From positions 1-64,000 of the forward strand of contig NZ_BLZO01000121.1 of the NCBI RefSeq assembly GCF_014132355.1: DNA of 64,000 nucleotides, read 5' to 3'. Position 1 is the first letter of the stretch, and each line of letters starts with the position of its first letter. Under the pieces are notes generated by a model. It worked only from the letters and a program-made list of their open reading frames with translations. It did no database searches and was not told where the DNA came from. The DNA comes from Okeania sp. KiyG1 (lineage in GTDB: Bacteria; Cyanobacteriota; Cyanobacteriia; Cyanobacteriales; Microcoleaceae). Positions 1 through 8,700 of the stretch are shown here, piece by piece. The translations under genes were made by a program, and so were the position numbers.

Positions 1-39
1 TCGGGTAGGATTAGACTGTTACCAGTCCTCACCCCCCTA

Positions 40-74
40 AGAACCGTCCGTGACTGTCTCCAATCACACGGCTC
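40..74 (-). ncRNA. Group II intron domain V
   Basis: On the minus strand this is a 35-nt hairpin starting GAGCCGTGTGA and closing CACGGACGGTTCT. This matches the bacterial group II domain V consensus: GAGCCGT at the 5' side, ACGGTTCT at the 3' side and a loop between. Domain V carries the catalytic triad of the ribozyme. The region between it and position 1 can form the domain VI stem with a bulged A. Confidence 0.85.
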
Positions 75-84
75 AAGCCACACT

Positions 85-267
85 TCAAGCCTTATTTACT
101 CGTTGTCCATGTACCTGCTTATGACACCCTTTATGAAGATGCTCAAGGTTGTCCATGTCGTCTGAACCACCTTGTTTGACAGGTACAATATGATGGATTT
201 CTAGTTCTTCCCCGTTGAATAGGAAATCACCACAGTTGGGGCATTTATATAATTGTCTCTTGGCTAT
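85..267 (-). pseudogene. HNH endonuclease domain of the intron-encoded protein, cut off by one stop codon
   Basis: Directly in frame after the TAA (268-270) that ends the reverse transcriptase ORF, the reading continues for 60 codons as a typical intron-encoded HNH module: IAKRQLYKCPNCGDF, then LEIHHIVPVKQGG, then NLEHLHKGCHKQVHG, ending at a TGA at 85-87. It shows the CxxC pair, the HH-containing motif and the final HxxCH motif. In related introns the residue at the stop is commonly lysine (AAA), so one substitution (AAA to TAA) would explain the split. The maturase alone could still splice; DNA-cleaving mobility would be impaired unless the stop is read through. Confidence 0.8.
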
Positions 268-1842
268 TTATTCATATTTAGAACCTTTTGCCCAGACGAC
301 TTTACCCTCTTTAATTCTGCGGTTTTCCCAGTATTCATGTAATTCCGGGTCATAGGGGGAATGACTCCCTTTGACTTTTATGTGTCTGACGATAGGGGTT
401 TTGGCAATGTCGTAAAGGATGACCTCTTTTTCTTGCCTTTTAAGATCGAGTTTCGTACACATAAATTTCCATTCTTGCCCTTTATATTTGGGGAAGTATT
501 TGTTTTTGATCCATGTTTTTGACTTCATCGGATGCCGTCGTTTCGCCCATTTCCAGAGGTATTTCCACACTCGGTAATTAATGTAATTAAATGTTTCTTT
601 GCTTACCACTCCTTTATAGTAGTTAGCAAAACCTCTGAGGATTGGATTTAATTTAGCGATTAGATTCTCTTGTGTCCATGTGGCACAACCCTTGATGGTT
701 TTTCCGATTTCTTTACAGAATTGGAGAACCTTTTCTTTTTGAGGTTTGATGAGTAACTTTCCGTCGTATTGACGGAGGTTGAATCCTAGAAAATTAAACC
801 CTTTCTCTATGTGGACGATTCGTGTTTTCTCCTCGCTTAATTCAAGTCCTCTTTCTTGTAGCCATTCTTTAATCAGGTATTTGGTTGACTCTAGGGTTTC
901 CTTGTCTTTAGCTGTGACGATAAAATCGTCAGCGTATCGGATTATGCCTAGTTTTGGTCGGTTGTTCCACTTATCTCTTGGGAGTTTTATGGATTTGACG
1001 ACTTCCTCTAGTCCATGTAATCCAATGTTGGCAAGCAGTGGACTAATTACCCCACCTTGGGGTGTTCCGGTAAAGGTTGGGTGATGTTGTCCTTTTTCCA
1101 TGTATCCTGCCTCTAGCCATTGTTTAATCTGGTTTCGGGAAGGATGGGAGTCTATCAGTTCCATGACTGATTGATGGCTAATATTGTCAAAGAATCCTTT
1201 AATGTCAGCGTCTAGAACCCAGGTATCTCTACCTTGTTTGAGGTTAAGGAAGCATTGGGCGATAGCATCTTGACAACTTCTACCTGGTCTAAACCCATAA
1301 GAGTTGGGCTCAAACATGGCTTCCCATTCGGGTTCTAAGGAGTTTTTAACTATTGCTTGGTGTACTCTGTCCTTGATGGTTGGGATACCTAAAGGACGTT
1401 GTTTACCGTTGGCTTTGGGAATATAGACTCTCTTGGTAGGAAAGGCTGTTTCTTGTTGCCATTTTTGGACAAATTCAACTCTAGTAGAGGGAGTATTGAC
1501 GATTTGTTGGTCAATACCTGGGGTTGATTTACCCCTGTTGGTTTGAGTGATTTGCCTAATAGCAAGCAATAGGTTGGCATAGGATTTGTTCATCAGCTTT
1601 TGCAGCCGTCTTAACTGCTTCCACTGACCGAGCTTTCTGGCACGAAATATCCGCTTTCTTAGGGAATTAATCAGCTTTTTGGCTTTCTTCCAGTTAATCT
1701 GGTTCCAGTCGATTAGCTGTTCTCTTTGTCCATTTACATCATTGTGATGTATCCAACTTCTCATTGAGTTCATTCCTTTCGTAAGGTTTCCTTTTCGTAT
1801 GTGACCCAAGTGAAGTCTGCTGTTCCTTTCGGTTAGAGGCAA
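268..1842 (-). CDS. ltrA: Group II intron reverse transcriptase/maturase
   Basis: A 524-residue intron-encoded protein. It has an N-terminal basic segment, reverse-transcriptase motifs (KRVYIPKANGKQRPLGIPT; GFRPGRSCQDAI; TPQGGVISPLLANI; the catalytic IIRYADDFIVT box) and a thumb/maturase domain X with RGFANYYKGVVSK and the following RVWKYLWKWAKRRHP. It would bind the intron RNA for splicing and copy it at a DNA target. It lies wholly inside the intron, as usual. The protein should run another 60 residues into an HNH domain, but an in-frame TAA ends it at 268. Full-length relatives are about 585 residues, which is exactly the length restored if that stop is ignored. Confidence 0.95.
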   Translation of the reverse strand: MPLTERNSRLHLGHIRKGNLTKGMNSMRSWIHHNDVNGQREQLIDWNQINWKKAKKLINSLRKRIFRARKLGQWKQLRRLQKLMNKSYANLLLAIRQITQTNRGKSTPGIDQQIVNTPSTRVEFVQKWQQETAFPTKRVYIPKANGKQRPLGIPTIKDRVHQAIVKNSLEPEWEAMFEPNSYGFRPGRSCQDAIAQCFLNLKQGRDTWVLDADIKGFFDNISHQSVMELIDSHPSRNQIKQWLEAGYMEKGQHHPTFTGTPQGGVISPLLANIGLHGLEEVVKSIKLPRDKWNNRPKLGIIRYADDFIVTAKDKETLESTKYLIKEWLQERGLELSEEKTRIVHIEKGFNFLGFNLRQYDGKLLIKPQKEKVLQFCKEIGKTIKGCATWTQENLIAKLNPILRGFANYYKGVVSKETFNYINYRVWKYLWKWAKRRHPMKSKTWIKNKYFPKYKGQEWKFMCTKLDLKRQEKEVILYDIAKTPIVRHIKVKGSHSPYDPELHEYWENRRIKEGKVVWAKGSKYE

Positions 1843-2392
1843 ATTTTGTAGCCGAAGGCTTCTCGAAGAGTACCTCTATCCCATCTATTACCGATGGGCT
1901 TTCGCTTTTTCACTCATCCTTTACCCTCCAGAGGATTCGGCGTTGATTACTCGACCGCTTACCAGAAAGTTTCGACCTCTTTTCTGGACTCTGTAGGGCT
2001 TACCCTGTTGTGTTGGTTGAAGTTTACGAAGTAGTTAGGATGGCTACCTTTTCTGCGGGGGGACTGTGTTTCTACGTTCTTAAGAAAGCTAAACTTAAGA
2101 ACCGCCCTTCCTTACCGTTTTGGTTTAGGCTTTTCAGGAGTAATTTAGCCTGTTCTCCAATGACGCAGTTTAATCAGTAACTTAGACTGTGTTCATCCTT
2201 CTTCTTCTCCCTCTTGCGCCTCGCCAATTAACTCCTATCAGTTTTGGCTACTTTTAGCGTCTGCATTCCATCGTTTTCGTTACCTACTCAGGTGTGACGT
2301 ACCGTCCAGGGACGGATTACTCTATGAGGGTCTGGGGTAGAAATCCCAGAGAGACTTATTTTCTCAGTTCAACCGACCAGTTCAGGTCGCAC

Positions 2393-2543
2393 TAGCTCCT
2401 TGAAGCTTAACTTCTGTTAATGTTGCATGACTGAGGTTAATACCTTTCAAATTAGCACCTCTTAGCTTGCTGCGTGTTAGTTTAATCCCACTAAAATCCC
2501 TTTCTCCGTCAGCATAACGTTTGAGTAATTCTTCAGCATCCAT
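2393..2543 (-). CDS. Pentapeptide-repeat protein, first exon (interrupted by the group II intron)
   Basis: From the ATG at 2541-2543, preceded by a GGGAG Shine-Dalgarno-like stretch, the frame reads MDAEELLKRYADGERDF, then SGIKLTRSKLRGANLKGINL, then SHATLTEVKLQGA, where the intron begins. The A(D/N)L-type five-residue periodicity and the MDAEELLKRYADGERDF opening are typical of cyanobacterial pentapeptide-repeat proteins, which form right-handed quadrilateral beta-helices of mostly unknown function. Only 50 codons are visible; the remainder should lie beyond the left edge. If the intron splices, the gene may still be expressed. Confidence 0.8.
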
Positions 2544-3476
2544 AGATTGTCTCCCAATGTAGTCCTACATTATTAACTGTAGTCAAAACTAATCACACAG
2601 GCTATCTATTAATATTCCATTTGTCACATTCCTCTGATCAAAAAACAACCCTACCAATGGATAATTGATAATTAATCGAATCTAGGTTTAAAGCCTCATA
2701 TTCAATTCCGTAACGGTTAAAACCCGAGGTAATTATCCATTATCAATTAATGAACCACTTGCCTTCAGGCCAAAACCTAATTAGCTATCGTTGCAATTAT
2801 TTCAAACGTATGTTTTAATGAAAATAAATCAAACGATTGTTTTAAATGTCCATTTGAATCTAACTTAAAGGAGCACTCAGCAGTCAGTAGAATCATTTTT
2901 TTTGACACCCTGGGAGAGCGGAGCATTCCGGACTGAAAGGGAATTTTCACCCCGACTCAACCATCCAGCGCTTAGGGTTGCTGGGGATTTAAGCCAGAGC
3001 TTTAACGCGCATCACCAAGTCAGAAGTCAGTAGGGGTGATTTCTGTTCCGGAATACTTTTGGTGTTCAGATGCTTTGCATAACGTAAACGCGTAATTAGG
3101 AGCAAGACAGATGGAAACCACCCGTACAAAAATAACTTCTGACTTCTGACTTGGGGACTTCTGACTTCGTTAAAGAAACCGGGGATTTAAACCCACAGTT
3201 GCTAAAAGCTGAAGTTCGCAGTTCCTCTGCAAGAGGCTAGCTGTTTGTGGAGCATTCCTGTACGGAAATGCTAAAAGCTGATAGCTATTTAACAAAAATT
3301 TTATAATAGAGTTGTTGGGAATTAAGCTAAAAACATGGCTGAAACCCTTATTAATCAAAGCTTATAGTGATTTTCAATCCTAAAATCCTGAAAACCTTAT
3401 AGAGTAAGCTTTTGAGCATTTTAATTTTTTATTTCCCAACAACTCTAATATCTACTTAAAGCTAAATTTTAAAGCA
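2544..3476. repeat. Gene-free region with a degenerate STRR-type element (about 2660-2760) and heptamer tracts
   Basis: No credible gene. 2660-2760 holds a worn copy of a widely dispersed element whose other copies carry CCCCTTTTAAGGGG and a heptamer tail; here TTTAAAGCCTC and AATTATCCATTATC remain. Around 3010-3170 there are repeated GTCAGAA/CTTCTGA heptamers, and 3205-3290 carries GAAGTTCGCAGTTCCTC and GGAGCATTCC repeat pieces. A possible operator pair lies at 2802-2848. Confidence 0.6.
2802..2848. promoter_or_regulatory. Candidate operator pair (two TCAAACG-NN-TGTTTTAA-like sites)
   Basis: Two near-identical, near-palindromic sites sit about 27 bp apart: TCAAACGTATGTTTTAATG (from 2802) and TCAAACGATTGTTTTAAATG (from 2829). 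The inner AAACG..TGTTT is a dyad of the size recognised by TetR/AcrR-type repressors, which often control RND pump operons. They lie about 630 bp upstream of the adaptor gene and no regulator gene is adjacent, so the target is a guess. The repeat itself is seen directly; its function is inferred. Confidence 0.35.
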
Positions 3477-5216
3477 ATGAAAGAGAATAATTTGCTAGAC
3501 TCTAAACCCCATGAAACTAATGGCAAAGTGGAAATCTTAACTGAGAAGATGGAAACTTTACCAATTCAGTCAGAAGTCACTAACTTCAAACCTAAAGTCA
3601 AGGATAGAAAATTTCTTCGCGTTGGCCTCGTGTTACTTACTTTAGGAATAGCTTTTGGCGGTCTAAAATTTATTCAGGAACGGAATATTTCTGCCAAACC
3701 AAACTTAGAAACTACTCTTCCCAATATTCTATCGGTTCAAGCTATCCCCATTAAATTAGTAAACTCCTATTCCGTTTCCCAGAGTTACACAGGAATTGTA
3801 GAAGCCAAAAGAACCAGTGAATTAGGTTTTGAACAATCTGGTTTACTCACATCTATATATATAGAAGAAGGAGAAGAAGTAACTAAAGGAACAGCGATCG
3901 CTCAACTGGACACTAGCCAAACAAAAGCTCAAAAAGCAGTATTAATAGCACAGAAAGATAGAGCGATCGCCACTCTCAGAGAACTAGAAAATGGAGCAAG
4001 GCCAGAAGTAATTGCAGCGACCCGTGCATCCCTGGCCCAAGAACAAGCAAAATTACGGGAGTTGCAAACCGGACCGAGACCAGAAGTAATTGCAGCGACT
4101 CGTGCATCCCTACTCCAAGAACAAGCAAAATTACAGGAGTTGCAAACCGGACCGAGACCAGAAGTAATTGCAGCGACTCGCGCATCCCTACTCCAAGAAC
4201 AAGCAAAATTGCAGGAGTTGCAAACTGGACCGCGTAGTGAAGATATTGAAGTTGCTCGTTCGGGAGTTTTGGACTTAGAAGAACAATTAAATCTCGCTCG
4301 CCTTCAGGAAAAACGACGTGAAGAACTTTATAACGAAGGAGCAATTTCTCAAGAACAGTTTGACGAAGCTTCAACTCAAGCAGATACTTTACAAGCAAGA
4401 CTGGAACAAGCAAAGAGCGAACTAGAGAAACTGGAAACAGGTACTCGTAGGGAACAGATAGAAGCTCAACAAGCGCGGGTAGGTCAGGTGCAAAGTCAGT
4501 TAGACGAACTTATTGCTGGAACTCGCAGGGAACAAATAGAGGCTCAACGAGCTAGGGTAGGTCAGGTGCAAAGTCAGTTAGACGAACTTATTGCTGGAAC
4601 TCGCAGGGAACAAATAGAGGCTCAACGAGCTAGGGTAGGTCAGGTGCAAAGTCAGTTAGATGAACTTATTGCTGGAACTCGCAGCGAACAAATAGAGGCT
4701 CAACAAGCAGAAATTAGACGTATTGAGGCACAAATTTCTGAAATTGACGTTGTTCTGAGAAAGAGTACTCTATTTGCACCTTTTTCTGGTACTGTTTCAG
4801 TCCGACATTTAGATGAAGGAGTTGTGGTTAATGCTGGTCAGGGTGTTGTGCGTTTGGTTGAGGGTGGTGAAAGGAAGGTTAGGGTTGGGGTGCCGCCTGC
4901 GAATACTTCCAGTCTGAGAGTTGGTAGTCAGCAGGAGGTTAGGGTGGGAGAGAGAATTTATAATGCAAGAGTGCTGTCGATATTACCGGAAGTAGATTCT
5001 ATGACTCGGACTCAAAGTGTGATTTTGGCACTACCTCAAATTATTGCTCCTGGTACTGTTGTTCGTCTGGGATTAAATCAGACTTATGAGATGGAAGGAT
5101 ATTGGTTGCCTACTTCTGCTTTAGTTTGGGGAGAGCGGGGGGTTGTTGGCAAGTTATGCTCTTGTACCCCCTTCGCAGTCAGATTTGGATTTACCTGCGG
5201 GAACTTATCAGACTGA
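3477..5216 (+). CDS. RND efflux periplasmic adaptor (membrane fusion protein, HlyD/AcrA type) with frameshifted C-terminus
   Basis: Periplasmic adaptor that would couple an inner-membrane RND pump to an outer-membrane channel. The protein has a cytoplasmic tail, one membrane segment (about residues 46-64), the first lipoyl half (SELGFEQSGLLTSIYIEEG), a very long coiled-coil hairpin, the second lipoyl half (TLFAPFSGTVSVRHLDEG) and a beta-barrel. The hairpin is enlarged by two blocks of 26-residue repeats. The last 20 or so residues of the open frame are not family-like. The expected membrane-proximal end is found in other frames: YALVP..LPAGTYQTEKRMVEVLH, then LQPGDLIVTNGTNQLTPGQLV, up to a stop at 5375-5377. 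At least three indels are needed, two of them at G runs (5137-5142 and 5267-5273). No pump gene follows directly; the CHAT gene intervenes. Confidence 0.85.
   Translation: MKENNLLDSKPHETNGKVEILTEKMETLPIQSEVTNFKPKVKDRKFLRVGLVLLTLGIAFGGLKFIQERNISAKPNLETTLPNILSVQAIPIKLVNSYSVSQSYTGIVEAKRTSELGFEQSGLLTSIYIEEGEEVTKGTAIAQLDTSQTKAQKAVLIAQKDRAIATLRELENGARPEVIAATRASLAQEQAKLRELQTGPRPEVIAATRASLLQEQAKLQELQTGPRPEVIAATRASLLQEQAKLQELQTGPRSEDIEVARSGVLDLEEQLNLARLQEKRREELYNEGAISQEQFDEASTQADTLQARLEQAKSELEKLETGTRREQIEAQQARVGQVQSQLDELIAGTRREQIEAQRARVGQVQSQLDELIAGTRREQIEAQRARVGQVQSQLDELIAGTRSEQIEAQQAEIRRIEAQISEIDVVLRKSTLFAPFSGTVSVRHLDEGVVVNAGQGVVRLVEGGERKVRVGVPPANTSSLRVGSQQEVRVGERIYNARVLSILPEVDSMTRTQSVILALPQIIAPGTVVRLGLNQTYEMEGYWLPTSALVWGERGVVGKLCSCTPFAVRFGFTCGNLSD
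3995..4228 (+). repeat. In-gene tandem repeat, block 1 (78 bp, about 3 copies)
   Basis: Three consecutive 78-bp units encode a 26-residue coiled-coil repeat with core PEVIAATRASLLQEQAKLQ and a GP(R) hinge. Copies 2 and 3 are almost identical in DNA, so the duplication looks recent. The unit adds helix length to the adaptor hairpin without breaking frame. Confidence 0.9.
4440..4697 (+). repeat. In-gene tandem repeat, block 2 (78 bp, about 3 copies)
   Basis: A second, different 26-residue unit (core REQIEAQRARVGQVQSQLDE, hinge GTR) is repeated three times plus a degenerate fourth on the returning helix of the hairpin. Copies 2 and 3 are nearly identical in DNA. The same unit length as block 1 implies that both arms of the coiled coil were extended by matching amounts. 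Confidence 0.9.
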
Positions 5217-5339
5217 AAAACGAATGGTGGAAGTGTTGCATACCGAGGGAGACCGGAGTCTGGTGCGGGGGGGTATTGCAACCGGGAGATTTGATTGTGA
5301 CTAATGGAACAAACCAATTAACACCAGGGCAGTTAGTGA

Positions 5340-5766
5340 AGTCAGAAGTCAGAAGTCAGAAGTCAGAAGTTAGATGAAATTTAGGCAACTTTGTAGGTTG
5401 GGTTGACATAGGGAAACCCAACAAAGAGAAGTCAGAAGTTAGAAGTCAGAAGTCAGATGAAGTTTTGGTCACTTTGTAGGTTGGGTTGACAAAAGGAAAC
5501 CCAACAAAAAGTTGGATAGTCCTGCTCGCGTAATGGTATACAGCAAAAAAGAATACCTAGTATGGGAGCAAGATGCTCCCACTGTTCTGGTAACAAATAT
5601 TGCTGGATAATTCACAAGCATTATAATGCACCAACACAAAGAGTTGTAATTGTTGGGTTGCGCTGCCGCTTAACCCAACCTACTGGATACTCATCTGCAT
5701 ATCTTTCTTCAAACAAGAAGTATATTAATATGAAATTTTTTAGTTGCTTAGAAAGGGGTAATATCT
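5340..5766. repeat. Intergenic repeats: GTCAGAA heptamers, two repeat-A copies, one repeat-B copy
   Basis: 5340-5376 is a GTCAGAA heptamer tract that also supplies the apparent C-terminal residues of the adaptor. Repeat A (GTAGGTTGGGTTGAC..GGAAACCCAACA, hairpin-forming) occurs at 5391-5424 and 5473-5508. Repeat B (TTGGGTTGCGCTGCCGCTTA, then ACCCAACCTACT) occurs at 5646-5690. Both recur in the same order downstream of the CHAT gene at 9341-9376 and 9574-9618. No gene is supported here. Confidence 0.8.
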
Positions 5767-8700
5767 ATGGTTTCTCTGATGCGATGGTTGTCTATTCTGA
5801 GTGTTAATAGTCTGATGTTATTTAATGTCGGTTTTCCTGTATTAATGTTGCCAAGTATTTTGAATAAGGGAGAAGTTGCTGCTCAAACTAACCCTGATGC
5901 TGAAGCCAAAAAAGTCTTTGATGAAGGAATGAAACTGTATGAGGAAGGAACAGCAGAATCTAGGAGGGGAGCGATCGCTAAATGGGAAAAGGCACTATTA
6001 CTATTTAGAAAAACGGGCAACTTAAGAGGGGAAGCAGTTATACTTACTGGTATTGGCAGTGTCTACGATCTCTTAGGAGAAAAACAAAAGGCACTCAATT
6101 ACTACAATCAAGCTTTACCTCTATATCAGCAAGTAGGCGATCGCCGTGAAGAAGCAGTTGTTCTTAATAATATTGGTAGTGTCTACGATAGCTTAGGAGA
6201 AAAACAAACAGCACTCAATTACTACAATCAAGCTTTACCTCTATATCAGCAAGTAGGAGATAAAGGTAGGGAAGCAACGACTCTCAATAATATTGGCAGT
6301 GTCTACAACAGCTTAGGAGAAAAACAAAAGGCACTCAATTACTACAATCAAGCTTTACCTCTATATCAGCAAGTAGGAGATAAAGGTGGGGAAGCAACGA
6401 CTCTCAATAATATTGGCTTTATCTATAATGAGTTAGGAGAAAAACAAACAGCACTTAATTACTACCAACAAGCTTTACCTCTATCTCAGGAAGTAGGCGA
6501 TCGGCGTAGGGAAGCAACGACTCTCAATAATATTGGCGTTGTCTATAATGAGTTAGGAGAAAATCAAAAAGCACTCAATTACTATAATCAAGCTTTACCT
6601 CTCAGACTGCAAGTAGGGGATAAAGGTGGGGAAGCAAGAACTTTCAATAATATTGGCCTTGTCTATAATGAGTTAGGAGAAAAACAAAAGGCACTTAATT
6701 ACTACCAACAAGCTTTACCTCTATTTCAGCAAGTAGGAGATAAAGGTGGGGAAGCAATAACTCTCAATAATATTGGCAGTGCCTACCATAGCTTAGGAGA
6801 AAAACAAACAGCGCTTAATTTCTACCAGCAAGCTTTACCTCTATATCAGCAAGTAGGAGATAAAGGTAGGGAAGCAACGACTCTCAATAATATTGGCAGT
6901 GTCTACAACAGCTTAGGAGAAAAACAAAAGGCACTCAATTACTACAATCAAGCTTTACCTCTATCTCAGCAAGTAGGAGATAAAGGTGGGGAAGCAACGA
7001 CTCTCAATAATATTGGCTTTGTCTATAATGAGTTAGGAGAAAAACAAACAGCACTTAATTACTACCAACAAGCTTTACCTATACTTCAGAAAGTAGGCGA
7101 TCAGCGTAGGGAAGCAATAACTCTCAATAATATTGGTACTGTCTACGATGAGTTAGGAGAAAAACAAACAGCACTTAATTACTATAATCAAGCTTTACCT
7201 CTCAGACTGCAAGTAGGCGATAAAGGTGGGGAAGCTACCACTCTCAATAATATTGGTATTGTCTACGATGAGTTAGGAGAAAAACAAACAGCACTTAATT
7301 ACTATAATCAAGTTTTACCCCTATATAAGCAAGTAGGGGATAAAGGTGGGGAAGCTACCACTCTCAATAACATTGGTAGTGTTTACGATGACTTAGGAGA
7401 AAAACAAAAGGCACTCAATTTCTATAATCAAGCTTTACCCCTATATAAGCAAGTAGGGGATAAAGGTGGGGAAGCTACCACTCTTTCTAATATCGCTTGG
7501 CTCAAACGTAGCCAAGGTAAACTAACCGAAAGCCTAACTTTCATAGAAAAATCCCTAGAAATAATCGAAGACCTCCGTACCAAAGTTGATAGTGCTGAAC
7601 TCCGCGTCTCTTACTTTGCCACCGTCCAGACTAGATACCAATTCTACATCAACTTACTCATGCAACTGCACCAACAAAACCCCAACCAAGGCTATGACTC
7701 CAAAGCCTTCCATGCCAGCGAACGCAGTCGGGCCCGTACCCTCCTCGAACTCCTCAATGAAGCTAGTGTCAATATCCGTCAAGGAATAGATCCCCAACTC
7801 GCCACAGAAGAAAGAAAACTCCAACAACAACTCAATGCCATCGAAACCCAACGCATCAAACTCCTCAGTGGAGAATACACCCCCGAACAAAAAGCCAGCA
7901 TCGAACAAATAAGAGACAAACTCATAGATGAATACGACAAACTCCGCGACACAATTCGTACTACCAGCCCAAATTATGCAGCCTTAACCCAACCTCAACC
8001 CCTAACTCTCAAGGAAGTTCAACAACAGGTATTAGATGACGATACCTTACTCCTACAATATGCACTAGGTGAAGAAAGCAGTTATTTGTGGGCAGTCACC
8101 AAAGACAGCATCCATAGTTATCAACTTCCTCCCGAAGCAGAAATTAAAAATGCTGCTATAGAGTTGATGCTGAGAATAACAAGTCCACGAGAACGCAACG
8201 ATATGACAAAAGTTGATAGTGCTGCTGATGCTCTGACAGAAATTCTGATCGAACCAGTTGCCGATAAATTAAACAAAAAACGTTTATTAATAGTTGCTGA
8301 TCGCTTCTTACAAGAAATTCCTTTTTCTGCCTTATCAATACCAAATACCGATGGAGAAAGTGATGGCTATCAACCTTTAATAGTTAACTACGAAATAGTA
8401 AATCTCCCTTCAGCTACTACTATTGCAAATATCCGCAATGGTACAACATCTCGAAAACTTGCCCCGAAAAAAGTAGCTATTATTGCTGATCCAGTATTTA
8501 GCCCGGAAGATAGTAGACTCATTTCAGTGAACAGTGATCAGTTATCAGTTATCAGTGGTAAAACTACTACAGCATCTACGTCAGAAAACCGCAGTCGAGT
8601 TTTTCCACTAGAGGCAAAACAATTAGACAGGGCAGCTAGAGATGTTGGTATTAAGTGGGATAGACTTCCTGCTACTCGCACTGAAGCAAAAGCAATTATG

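Larger units (their letters stand above)
1..2392 (-). mobile_element. Group II intron (ORF-containing), 3' end at or just before the window edge
   Basis: Read on the minus strand, the element starts with the canonical group II 5' end GTGCGACC (first base 2392), carries a reverse transcriptase/maturase ORF, and closes with a domain V hairpin (40-74) and a domain VI-like hairpin. Its last visible bases are CCTACCCGA at position 1; such introns normally end in AY, so perhaps one base is missing from the window. The 5' exon is a pentapeptide-repeat gene. The boundaries are read from conserved intron ends; the 3' exon is not visible. Confidence 0.9.

Noticed and set aside
3976-4413. 145-residue ORF on the minus strand
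   Set aside because: It is the antisense of the adaptor's repeat block; its own repeats simply mirror those of the coding strand.
5562-5807. 81-residue ORF on the plus strand before the CHAT gene
   Set aside because: It runs through dispersed repeat B and overlaps the CHAT start; composition and sequence do not look like a protein.
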